Source of the DNA: Planctomycetota bacterium
GTDB lineage: Bacteria; Planctomycetota; SZUA-567; JAFGNG01
NCBI GenBank assembly: GCA_016927125.1
Contig: JAFGNG010000198.1
Coordinates: 1 to 21,961 of the forward strand
DNA length: 21,961 nt
Direction: 5' to 3'
Below are positions 7,796 to 15,206 of this stretch, piece after piece (positions within the stretch are counted from its first letter, which is position 1; every line of letters begins with the position of its first letter). The translations under genes were made by a program, and so were the position numbers. The notes under the pieces are model-generated. The model made no database searches. It was not told the origin of the DNA and worked only from the letters and a program-made list of their open reading frames with translations.

Positions 7796-8619
7796 GTAAT
7801 ACACTATTGAAAGGCAAGACCATCGGGTTTATCGGCGCAGGCAACATGGCGGAGGCGATCCTCAATGGGATCTTGAGCGACCAATTAGTCGATCCCGGCC
7901 AGGTGAGCGCGTCCGATCCTTCAGAAGAGCGGCGGCAGGTTTTCCAAAAATTTGGGTGCAAGGTATGTGATGATAATGGGGAAGTAGCATCCGCGACTGA
8001 TATTTTGATTCTCGCAGTCAAGCCGCAGGTTATTGAAGATGTTATCAAAAGCTTCTCGAAGAAGATCAGACCGAGTACCCTGGTCATCTCCATAGCCGCC
8101 GGGGTAAGCTGCGCAAGACTTGAGAAAGTCCTTCCGGAGAATACCCATCTGGTCCGGGTGATGCCCAATACCCCGATAATGATCGGTAATGGCGTCTCAG
8201 TTTCAGCTCCCGGGATCCATGCCACCCAGGAAGACCTGGAGTGCACGGCAGAGATCTTTAGCGCTGGAGGAATTTCCATAAGTTATGATGATGAAGAAAT
8301 TCTGCACGCTGTCACCGCCCTTTCCGGCAGCGGTCCGGCTTATGTGTATTACTTTATCGAAGCCCTGATCGCTGGAGGGATTGCCGCCGGCCTTCCCGAG
8401 GAGGTTGCCTCTGCGTGTGCAAAATGCACAGTCATGGGCGCGGTCAACATGACGCTTCATTACCCTGAAGAGGAGGTTGAATCCCTGCGGCAGAAAGTTA
8501 CCAGCCCCGGCGGCACTACTGCGGCCGCGCTGGAATCCCTCAAGAAGGACAAGTTTATGGAAATTATTACCAAGGCGATCCTGGCTGCCAAGCAACGATC
8601 CATTGAATTGGGTTCTTGA
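7792..8619 (+). CDS. proC: Pyrroline-5-carboxylate reductase
   Basis: Reduces 1-pyrroline-5-carboxylate to L-proline with NAD(P)H, the last step of proline synthesis. The 275-aa length is typical. Visible motifs: dinucleotide-binding GFIGAGNMAEAIL near the N-terminus, AVKPQV, SIAAGV, RVMPNTP, then the family signature ALSGSGPAYVYYFIEAL and VTSPGGTTAAAL in the dimerisation domain. The start overlaps the yggS stop as ATGA with a GGGGTGGAG-like ribosome site inside yggS. Pairing of yggS with proC is common across bacteria and is thought to reflect PLP/amino-acid metabolism. Confidence 0.96.
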   Translation: MSNTLLKGKTIGFIGAGNMAEAILNGILSDQLVDPGQVSASDPSEERRQVFQKFGCKVCDDNGEVASATDILILAVKPQVIEDVIKSFSKKIRPSTLVISIAAGVSCARLEKVLPENTHLVRVMPNTPIMIGNGVSVSAPGIHATQEDLECTAEIFSAGGISISYDDEEILHAVTALSGSGPAYVYYFIEALIAGGIAAGLPEEVASACAKCTVMGAVNMTLHYPEEEVESLRQKVTSPGGTTAAALESLKKDKFMEIITKAILAAKQRSIELGS

Positions 8620-8621
8620 GT

Positions 8622-8930
8622 ATGGACATAGCAAAGCTGGAGTGTGAAGATACTCCGGAGGGGGTGAAATTCCGGGTAAAGGCTCGCGCCGGAGCCAGCA
8701 ATAACGGCCTTGGCGGCCTCCATGACGGCGCCCTGCGCGTTCGCGTAACTACCGCCCCTGAAAAGGGTAAGGCAAACAAGTCAATTATTGGGGTCTTGGC
8801 TAAGGCACTCGCAATTAGCAAGTCTTCAATTGAAATTGTTGCAGGCGAGACAGACAGCCGCAAGACCTTGCTGATTAAGGGGTTGAAATCCACCGCTCTA
8901 CGGGATAAACTTAAATCCCAGATTAGTTGA
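8622..8930 (+). CDS. yggU: YggU/DUF167 family protein
   Basis: A small (102 aa) alpha/beta protein of unknown biochemical function, widely found beside yggS/proC. Family signatures are FRVKARAGAS, ALRVRVTTAPEKGKANKSII and VAGETDSRKTLLIKG. I chose the ATG at 8622, 2 bp after the proC stop; a TTG at 8616 overlapping that stop is possible and adds two residues. No strong ribosome site is visible, so it probably relies on coupling to proC. It is the last gene of the nadA operon. Confidence 0.88.
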   Translation: MDIAKLECEDTPEGVKFRVKARAGASNNGLGGLHDGALRVRVTTAPEKGKANKSIIGVLAKALAISKSSIEIVAGETDSRKTLLIKGLKSTALRDKLKSQIS

Positions 8931-8941
8931 CAAGGAAAAGC

Positions 8942-8959
8942 TGGCATCTTTGCCAATTT
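8942..8959 (+). terminator. Weak hairpin after yggU, possible terminator
   Basis: TGGCA (8942-8946) and TGCCA (8951-8955) with a TCTT loop, followed by ATTTCTGT. The stem is short and the T-run poor; the larger palindrome about 40 bp downstream may do the job instead. Confidence 0.3.
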
Positions 8960-8993
8960 CTGTAATAATATTATCTGCGCTAAAATACTTAAC

Positions 8994-9041
8994 GGTAATC
9001 GATTAATTTAGTTATGACACTAAATTAATTTTTACCATTAT
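8994..9041 (+). promoter_or_regulatory. Long AT-rich palindrome overlapping a possible promoter of the nucleoside phosphorylase gene
   Basis: Perfect 11-bp arms ATTAATTTAGT (9002-9012) and ACTAAATTAAT (9019-9029) around a 6-nt centre, with outer arms GGTAA (8994-8998) and TTACC (9032-9036). A possible promoter, ATGACA (9014-9019), 16 nt, CATTAT (9036-9041), has its -35 at the palindrome centre. The structure is also followed by a TTTTT stretch, so an AT-rich terminator for the nadA operon is the rival reading. Confidence 0.45.
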
Positions 9042-9097
9042 CTTGCTTCAATTCAGTGAAGTATAGAAAAACTGTTTCCAAAAATACGGAGAACAGA

Positions 9098-9919
9098 ATG
9101 GAAGAATTGCGCGCACGAATTGATGAAGCTGCCGGGATAGTCAAAGACAAACTTGGCTGCAAACCTAAAGTAGGCATTATTCTTGGCACCGGCCTGGGTA
9201 ACCTGGCCAGGCAGATCAAAGACGCGAAGGAAATGCCATATAGCGACATCCCACACTTTCCGCAAAGCACGGTTACCGGCCATGCCGGGCAATTTATCGC
9301 TGGCAAACTCGGTGGGCAGGAGGTGGTGGTGATGGAGGGGCGCTTTCATCTTTACGAGGGCTACTCCCTCGCCCAGGTAACCTTCCCGGTACGGGTGATG
9401 AAGGCACTCGGGGTGGAAACGCTGATCGTTACCAATGCCTGCGGAGGAATGAATCCGCAGTATGAAAAAGGCGACATTATCATTATCGAGGACCACATCA
9501 ACTTCATGGGGGTTAATCCCCTGGTTGGGCCGAATGACAATGCCCTCGGGCCAAGATTCCCGGATATGTATTGCCCGTATGATCCTGAGCTGCTGCGGCT
9601 GGCTGAAACCGTCGCGCTGGAGAAGAAGATCCGCACCCAACGGGGAGTTTACCTCGCCTGTACCGGGCCGTGCCTGGAAACTCGGGCGGAATATCGCTTT
9701 ATGCGTGCGATTGGCGCCGATGCGGTCGGGATGAGTACTGTGCCGGAGGTGATTGTCGCGGTCCATGCAGGCCTCAAAACTCTCGGCATGGGGGTTGTCA
9801 CTGATATTTGCCTGCCGGACGCGCTGCAACCGGTGAATATAGAAGAAATTATTGCCGTTGCCAATGAAGCCGGGCCGCGGCTGGAAGCAGTGATCCTGGG
9901 GGTTTTGGAGAAAATGTAA
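9098..9919 (+). CDS. Purine nucleoside phosphorylase, trimeric PNP/MTAP family
   Basis: Phosphorolysis of purine (deoxy)nucleosides to base plus (deoxy)ribose-1-phosphate, in purine salvage. I chose ATG 9098 (273 aa) because GGAG lies 6 nt upstream; the frame runs back to a GTG at 9056. Motifs: ILGTGLGNLA and TVTGHAGQF (phosphate site), GRFHLYEGY, VTNACGGMNP, GPCLETRAEYRF with base-site E194, and GADAVGMSTVPEVIVA. At the position of human PNP Asn243 (E194 plus 42) this protein has D236 (VVTDICLPD), as in methylthioadenosine phosphorylases, and L193 replaces human Phe200. Specificity for 6-oxopurines therefore should not be assumed. It lies between the palindrome and an orphan lipoprotein gene on the same strand. 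Confidence 0.92.
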   Translation: MEELRARIDEAAGIVKDKLGCKPKVGIILGTGLGNLARQIKDAKEMPYSDIPHFPQSTVTGHAGQFIAGKLGGQEVVVMEGRFHLYEGYSLAQVTFPVRVMKALGVETLIVTNACGGMNPQYEKGDIIIIEDHINFMGVNPLVGPNDNALGPRFPDMYCPYDPELLRLAETVALEKKIRTQRGVYLACTGPCLETRAEYRFMRAIGADAVGMSTVPEVIVAVHAGLKTLGMGVVTDICLPDALQPVNIEEIIAVANEAGPRLEAVILGVLEKM

Positions 9920-9933
9920 GCCGGTTATTTTCA

Positions 9934-9957
9934 GGTTTTACTTCGATAAGTAAAACC
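9934..9957 (+). promoter_or_regulatory. Perfect 10-bp stem-loop between the nucleoside phosphorylase and lipoprotein genes
   Basis: Arms GGTTTTACTT (9934-9943) and AAGTAAAACC (9948-9957) around a CGAT tetraloop, 14 bp after the phosphorylase stop. No T-run follows on the plus strand, so it is not a standard terminator. It could be a processing or stability hairpin, an operator, or a terminator of a non-canonical kind. Its core resembles the hairpin before prfB. Confidence 0.5.
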
Positions 9958-9982
9958 GAGACCAAGGGAAGGGTATTAAAAC

Positions 9983-11008
9983 ATGGTGAAGAATATTAAA
10001 TATCATACTTGGGGTGTAAATTTAATCTTGGGATGTATTGTGGGCTTAATTGTAAGCGGCTGCAGCAATGGGCGAGATAGTGGCCATCTCTCCAGCCAGA
10101 GAGCGTTTTTACAGAAACTCGTAATCGAACCTGAACTGATCAGTGAAAAAGCGGAATTGCACGAAGAATGGATTGTCGCCCATAACGGCTGCGGCAAGGC
10201 CGATGTCGGCGGACTTTTGAAAAACATTGATACCAACATAATACAACCGGTAATAACCCCCCCGGCTGATGCCGTTGAAGAAGTTAAGTCAACAGAGGAT
10301 GCACAAGCTGTGCCGGTTGAATCGGTTCAGGTAGAAGCGGTAGGCAGCATCGAAGAACAATTGAATAATGCGCGCATGACCGAGCTCATCAATAAGGTAA
10401 AACCCTTAGGCACTCTCGAAGGATATGCCGAGGTATCATATATAATCAAGAATCATGTTGAGTCCGATGCTGATGAGGGTTTAGACCCGAATGTCATTTC
10501 TCTCAGCTATGAAATGACGGCTTACCCGGTATTTTACCTGAAAAACAGCGAAGTTACCGTCGGCAACCCGGAAGCAAAGGACCCGTCAGGGGGGAATCCT
10601 GATGTTGAATCAGAAGATCCACCAGAAGAGACTGTCGAAGAAGCTGTCGGAAATGTCGAAGAGGAAGAAAAAAATAAAGAAGTGATAGTCGAAACCTTCC
10701 TTCCCATTGCCCCGGTTATAGCAGAAGACCCGGAGACAGGGGTTATAAATATCCGGATTCAAGCGCATGGCCTCCTGGTTTTACTGGAGGCAGCAGGGAA
10801 AAATAAAGAAATTGCTGTGCGTTGTGCCGAGGAAGTCACCCGGCGGATTGAGAATGAGATTGCAACCAACCAGCGGGCGATCAATGAAATCCGGAGGCAA
10901 AAAGGCGAAGTTGATGGTCTTAGCACTTACTCCCCCTTCTGGGATTATATGGGCAATCACATTGACCTGGAGAAGAAAGAGTACCAGCCTCTTTTAAAAG
11001 AGTTTTAA
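9983..11008 (+). CDS. Predicted lipoprotein of unknown function
   Basis: A signal peptide with a lipobox, LIVSGC, puts lipidated C27 at the mature N-terminus; Ser follows, so outer-membrane sorting is plausible if E. coli rules apply. GGAAGGG lies 9 nt before the ATG. The mature 314 residues are acidic: a Pro/Val/Glu-rich linker (about 85-120), a folded-looking segment (about 125-195, with GYAEVSYIIKNHVE), a second low-complexity acidic stretch (about 200-235), a compact segment (about 240-285) and a charged helix (about 270-310, EEVTRRIENEIATNQRAINEIRR). I do not recognise a family. It follows the phosphorylase by 63 bp containing a stem-loop and is followed by a strong terminator. Confidence 0.75.
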   Translation: MVKNIKYHTWGVNLILGCIVGLIVSGCSNGRDSGHLSSQRAFLQKLVIEPELISEKAELHEEWIVAHNGCGKADVGGLLKNIDTNIIQPVITPPADAVEEVKSTEDAQAVPVESVQVEAVGSIEEQLNNARMTELINKVKPLGTLEGYAEVSYIIKNHVESDADEGLDPNVISLSYEMTAYPVFYLKNSEVTVGNPEAKDPSGGNPDVESEDPPEETVEEAVGNVEEEEKNKEVIVETFLPIAPVIAEDPETGVINIRIQAHGLLVLLEAAGKNKEIAVRCAEEVTRRIENEIATNQRAINEIRRQKGEVDGLSTYSPFWDYMGNHIDLEKKEYQPLLKEF

Positions 11009-11064
11009 AAGTTTAACAAGCTTACACTAGCGTCTACAGCTTTTTGAATATTATCAATTACTAT

Positions 11065-11092
11065 CCCGCCTCCCCATTGTGGGGCGGGTTTT
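11065..11092 (+). terminator. Rho-independent terminator after the lipoprotein gene
   Basis: CCCGCC (11065-11070) pairs with GGCGGG (11083-11088), extended inward by further C/G pairs around a CATTGT-type loop and followed directly by TTTT. It separates the phosphorylase-lipoprotein unit from ileS. In the 65 bp between it and ileS I see no clear promoter. Confidence 0.85.
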
Positions 11093-11157
11093 CCATCTGG
11101 CAAAGAGAACAAACAGGTAATTTTACTAACCTCTAATTAAAAGCAGACAAGGCTATT

Positions 11158-14100
11158 ATGGCAGTATTCAAACCCGTTGACTCTAAACTTAATTTTCCTG
11201 AAACCGAAGAAGCTATCCTGGCCTTCTGGCAGGAAAAAGATATCTTCGCCCGGCAGACCGCCCTGCACAGCGCGGAGGCCTGCGCGGATGATAACCGCGA
11301 CCACCGTCCCTTTGTCTTTTACGAAGGCCCGCCGACCGCCAATGGCATTCCCCATCCGGGCCATGTCCTCGGGCGGGTGCTGAAGGATATTTTCCTGCGC
11401 CATAAATCCATGCAGGGCCACGAGGTGCTGCGCAAGGCAGGGTGGGATACGCATGGCCTGCCGGTCGAGATCGAGGTGGAGAAGAAACTCGGGATCGAAG
11501 GGAAGGAAGGTATCGAGAAATACGGGATAGAGCCTTTTGTAAAGCAATGCAAGGAATCCGTCTTTACCTATGCCGATGCCTGGCGGAAGATGACCGAGCG
11601 TATTGGTTTCTGGGTTGACCTGGATAATCCTTATGTAACCTATCACCAGGAATATATTGAAAGCATCTGGTGGGTGCTCAAAACCTTTTGGGACGCGGAT
11701 TTGCTCTATCATGGCCATAAGATTGTACCCTACTGCCCCCGCTGCGGTACCCCGCTCTCCAGCCATGAAGTCGGGCTGGGCTATAAAGAAGTCGCCGACC
11801 CATCTGTCTTTGTAGCCTTCAAGGTCAAAGGCGAACCCGGCACCTCTCTTCTTGCCTGGACCACCACCCCGTGGACCTTGATTTCGAATGTCGCCCTCGC
11901 CGTGGGCGCGGAGCATGACTACGAATATGTCAAGATCGGGGAGGAAACCCTGATCATGGCGGCGGTGCTGCGCGCGTCCTGCATGGGCAAGCTTGAGCAT
12001 GAGGTAATCAAGACTGTCAAGGGCAAGGAACTCGCCGAGACAGAGTATGAACGCCTCTTCAATTGGGGCGAGGTGGACAAACCCGCCTTCCGCGTAATCA
12101 CTGCTGATTTTATTGGGCTCGATGCGGGCAGCGGTATTGTCCATATCGCGCCTGCCTTTGGCGAGGATGACTATAATGCCGCGCAGAAAGAGAATCTGCC
12201 AGTCCTGAACCTGGTGCAGCCCAACGGCACCTTCAATGATGTGGTGGCAGACTTTAAAGGCATGTTTGTCAAGGACGCGGACAAGCTGATCATCAAGGCC
12301 CTGCGCGATCGGCAACAGATCCTGAAGGCGGAACAGTACACGCATGATTACCCCTTCTGCTGGCGCTGCGATTCCCCGCTGATTTACTACGCGCGCCCGT
12401 CCTGGTATATCCGCACTACCTGCGTCAAAGACTTGATGCTGGAGAATAATAACTCCATTGACTGGCACCCCGCGCATATCCAGTCCGGCCGCTTCGGGAA
12501 TTTCCTGGAAACGAATATTGACTGGGCCTTGTCCCGGGAACGCTTTTGGGGTACCCCCCTGCCCATCTGGACCTGCGGGATCTGTAACCACCAGGTTGCG
12601 ATCGGCTCCTCCCGGGAGTTGCAGGAGATGGCGAAGGATTGGCCCGGCGAAGTTGAGCTGCACAAGCCCTACGTCGATGACATCAGGCTGAAGTGCCCGA
12701 AATGCGGCGGCTCCATGAAGCGGGTGCCAGAGGTTATCGACTGCTGGTTCGATTCCGGCTCCATGCCCTTTGCGCAATGGGGTTATCCCCATACCGAGGG
12801 AAGTATGGAAAAGCTGGCGAAGTATTACCCCTGCGATTTTATCACCGAGGCGATTGATCAGACCCGCGGCTGGTTTTACTCTTTGCTGGCGATCGCCACC
12901 CTGCTCAAGGAATGTGCCCGTAAACAGCAGGCCGAGGCCGATGATCCCAAACACGAACGGCAGGAGATGGATCCCGCGCTCGCGATCTTTCTCCATACGC
13001 CCTTCCCCGCGCCATACAAGCGTTGCTTGGTGCAAGGGCTGGTCTGCGATGAGGCCGGCTACAAGATGTCCAAGAGCAAGGGCAACTACCTGGATCCCTG
13101 GGAGATCATGAATACCAATGGCGCTGATGCCATGCGCTGGTATTTCTATTCCAATAACCAGCCCTGGATCTCGGTACGGTTTGTCAAGGAAGCTGTGCGG
13201 GACGCGCAGAAGGATTTCATGGTACGCCTGCGCAATATCTGGCAGTTTTTCGTGATCTACGCGAATATCGACGGTTTTGATCCCCGCCAGGGGATTGCTG
13301 AACTTGATACCATTACCCAGACCAAGCTCTCGGCAGCACAGGGCTATGTTCCGCTGGCGGAGCGCTCCCTGCTCGACCGCTGGATTAATTCCAAGCTGGA
13401 AACTACCACGAAGCTGGTAACTGAACGCATTGAAAGCCTGGACGCCTACGGCGCCTGCCAGGCGCTCTATGATTTTGTGGACGCGCTCTCCAACTGGTAT
13501 GTCCGGCGCAGCCGCAGCCGGTTCTGGAAGAGCGGGCGCGACGCGGACAAGCTGGCGGCGTATTGGACCCTCTATGAGTGTCTTAACGGCACTGCCCTGC
13601 TCTGCGCGCCGATCATTCCCTATATGGCTGAGGATATGTATCAGCAGCTCGCCCGGCACCTCTTCCCGACTTTGCCGGAAAGCGTGCACCTGCATCCCTG
13701 GCCGGAATCTGATCCCGCCGGCATTGATGACCCGGTGGAGGAACAGATGGATCTCGTCCGTGAGATTGCCAGCCTCGGCCTCTCCGCCCGCGCCTCCCAG
13801 AAGCTCAAGGTCCGCCAGCCTCTTGGCGAAGCCGTGGTGGTGCTGGCCGATGCCAATGCCCGCGCCAGCGTGGAGGAACTCGGTAATGTCATCTGCGAAG
13901 AGCTGAATGTCAAGCAGCTTAACTTCACGGATAATGCCCAGCAGTATGTCAGTTATGAAATCAAGCTTAACTTCAAACTCCTGGGGCCGAAGCTCGGGAA
14001 GGATGTCAATGCCTGTGCAGAGGCCGTCTCCAAGATGGATGCGGCTCAAATCCAACAGGCTATCGATAGTGGCAAAACGGTAAAAGTTGCCTATAATGGC

Positions 14101-14478
14101 AAGGAGGTTGAACTGACCTCCGGGGAGTTGGAAGTCAGGCTAAATGCCAGGGAAGGCTATGTCGCTGCCCAGGGCGCCAAGTGCGTGGTGGTAATTGACA
14201 CCACTGTTACCGAAGAGCTCAAGCGCGAAGGCTTGGCACGGGAACTAATCAATCGCATCCAGACAATGCGCAAGGAACTGGATCTACCTTATGAGGCGCG
14301 GATCTCCGTCCGGGTGGACTGCGCAGGGAACCTCCGGGTAGCGGCTGAAGAAAACTCCGAGATCATCAAGGCGGAAACGTTGGCGGATGACTTCTCCTGC
14401 GATTTCAAGGCTCTGGACAAGACCAGCGAAGTTACTATTGAGAAAGAACCGGTGAAAGTGTCTCTTAGAAAACTTTAA
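11158..14478 (+). CDS. ileS: Isoleucyl-tRNA synthetase, type 2 (eukaryote-like)
   Basis: Charges tRNA-Ile; class I synthetase, 1106 aa. The HIGH motif appears as HPGH (66-69) in ANGIPHPGH and the KMSKS motif at 636-640. The CP1 editing domain is intact, with the TTTPWTL threonine cluster (235-241) and HIAPAFGEDD (329-338). Cysteine pairs C193/C196, C473/C476 and C513/C516 are present, the last four probably binding zinc. The C-terminus ends with the DUF5915-like segment (REGLARELINRIQTMRKELDLPYEA) and lacks the terminal Cys4 finger of type 1 enzymes. Type 2 enzymes are generally insensitive to mupirocin. The ribosome site is weak (AAGG, 5 nt). No T-box leader fits in the short upstream gap. 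It is the first gene of a five-gene run. Confidence 0.96.
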   Translation: MAVFKPVDSKLNFPETEEAILAFWQEKDIFARQTALHSAEACADDNRDHRPFVFYEGPPTANGIPHPGHVLGRVLKDIFLRHKSMQGHEVLRKAGWDTHGLPVEIEVEKKLGIEGKEGIEKYGIEPFVKQCKESVFTYADAWRKMTERIGFWVDLDNPYVTYHQEYIESIWWVLKTFWDADLLYHGHKIVPYCPRCGTPLSSHEVGLGYKEVADPSVFVAFKVKGEPGTSLLAWTTTPWTLISNVALAVGAEHDYEYVKIGEETLIMAAVLRASCMGKLEHEVIKTVKGKELAETEYERLFNWGEVDKPAFRVITADFIGLDAGSGIVHIAPAFGEDDYNAAQKENLPVLNLVQPNGTFNDVVADFKGMFVKDADKLIIKALRDRQQILKAEQYTHDYPFCWRCDSPLIYYARPSWYIRTTCVKDLMLENNNSIDWHPAHIQSGRFGNFLETNIDWALSRERFWGTPLPIWTCGICNHQVAIGSSRELQEMAKDWPGEVELHKPYVDDIRLKCPKCGGSMKRVPEVIDCWFDSGSMPFAQWGYPHTEGSMEKLAKYYPCDFITEAIDQTRGWFYSLLAIATLLKECARKQQAEADDPKHERQEMDPALAIFLHTPFPAPYKRCLVQGLVCDEAGYKMSKSKGNYLDPWEIMNTNGADAMRWYFYSNNQPWISVRFVKEAVRDAQKDFMVRLRNIWQFFVIYANIDGFDPRQGIAELDTITQTKLSAAQGYVPLAERSLLDRWINSKLETTTKLVTERIESLDAYGACQALYDFVDALSNWYVRRSRSRFWKSGRDADKLAAYWTLYECLNGTALLCAPIIPYMAEDMYQQLARHLFPTLPESVHLHPWPESDPAGIDDPVEEQMDLVREIASLGLSARASQKLKVRQPLGEAVVVLADANARASVEELGNVICEELNVKQLNFTDNAQQYVSYEIKLNFKLLGPKLGKDVNACAEAVSKMDAAQIQQAIDSGKTVKVAYNGKEVELTSGELEVRLNAREGYVAAQGAKCVVVIDTTVTEELKREGLARELINRIQTMRKELDLPYEARISVRVDCAGNLRVAAEENSEIIKAETLADDFSCDFKALDKTSEVTIEKEPVKVSLRKL

Positions 14479-14525
14479 CCCGGATTATTACCAATAGATT
14501 CAACTAAGTGCAAGGGGATGCGGTT

Positions 14526-15173
14526 ATGTCAGAGAAGCTGAAAATCATCGCCTTGATCTCAGGCGGAGGCCGCACTGTAATCAACATCCTCGATGCTATC
14601 GAAGCCGGGAAGATCAATGCCGGGATCGACCTGGTCATCTCCAGCCGGAGCGACGCCCGGGGCCTGGAACGGGCACAGGAACGCGGCCTGGAGACAGCCG
14701 TAGTGCCCTCCAAGGATTATCGCACCGGCGGCAAACCGGATTGGGAAACCATGAGCAGGGCGATTGATGAAATTATTCTGCCGCGAAACCCTGGCCTGGT
14801 AATTTGCGCGGGCTTTATGTGCCTGTATCTCTTCCCGCCGCAGCTTCAAGGGAAGGTGATGAATATCCACCCTGCCCTGCTGCCCGCCTTTGGCGGCAAG
14901 GGCATGTGGGGGCACCATGTCCATGAAGCCGTGGTCGCCTCGGGAGTGAAGGTATCCGGCTGCACTATCCACTTTACTGATAACCAGTATGATTCCGGGC
15001 CGATCATCCTGCAACAGACCTGCCCGGTTTATGATACCGATACGCCGGACGATGTCGCCAAAAGGGTTTTCGCGGAAGAATGCACTGCCTACCCGGAAGC
15101 GGTCCGGCTCTTTGCCGAGGGGCGCCTGGTGCTCGATGGTAGGATTGTGAAGATTAAGCCGGAAAAGAATTAG
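14526..15173 (+). CDS. purN: Phosphoribosylglycinamide formyltransferase
   Basis: Transfers the formyl group of 10-formyltetrahydrofolate to GAR, the third step of purine synthesis. Catalytic triad residues are in place: N113 and H115 in VMNIHPALLPAF and D156 in NQYDSGPIIL. The phosphate loop is ISGGGRTVINIL instead of the usual SGNGSNLQ type, a variant I associate with Planctomycetes and relatives. I chose ATG 14526 (215 aa) because AAGGGG lies 8 nt upstream; a GTG at 14508 would add six residues. Other pur genes are absent from the window. The neighbour glyA supplies one-carbon units to the same folate pool. Confidence 0.92.
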   Translation: MSEKLKIIALISGGGRTVINILDAIEAGKINAGIDLVISSRSDARGLERAQERGLETAVVPSKDYRTGGKPDWETMSRAIDEIILPRNPGLVICAGFMCLYLFPPQLQGKVMNIHPALLPAFGGKGMWGHHVHEAVVASGVKVSGCTIHFTDNQYDSGPIILQQTCPVYDTDTPDDVAKRVFAEECTAYPEAVRLFAEGRLVLDGRIVKIKPEKN

Positions 15174-15185
15174 CCAAAAAACAAC

Positions 15186-15205
15186 GGTTTTACCGGGGTA
15201 AAATC
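15186..15205 (+). promoter_or_regulatory. Hairpin presenting the prfB ribosome site in its loop
   Basis: TTTTAC (15188-15193) pairs with GTAAAA (15198-15203), extended by G15187-T15204 wobble and G15186-C15205, leaving the loop CGGG, which is most of the GGGG ribosome site. It lies directly against the prfB ATG in the 33-bp purN-prfB gap, so it could modulate RF2 translation. Confidence 0.4.
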
Positions 15206-15206
15206 C

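Noticed and set aside
11093..11157. Possible T-box or other riboswitch before ileS
   Set aside because: Only 65 bp lie between the terminator and the start codon, too short for a T-box, and no specifier stem or antiterminator is visible.
11137..14055. A 972-codon open frame on the minus strand across ileS
   Set aside because: It is exactly antisense to a strongly conserved synthetase, shows no recognisable domain, and is explained by the codon usage of ileS avoiding codons whose complements are stops.
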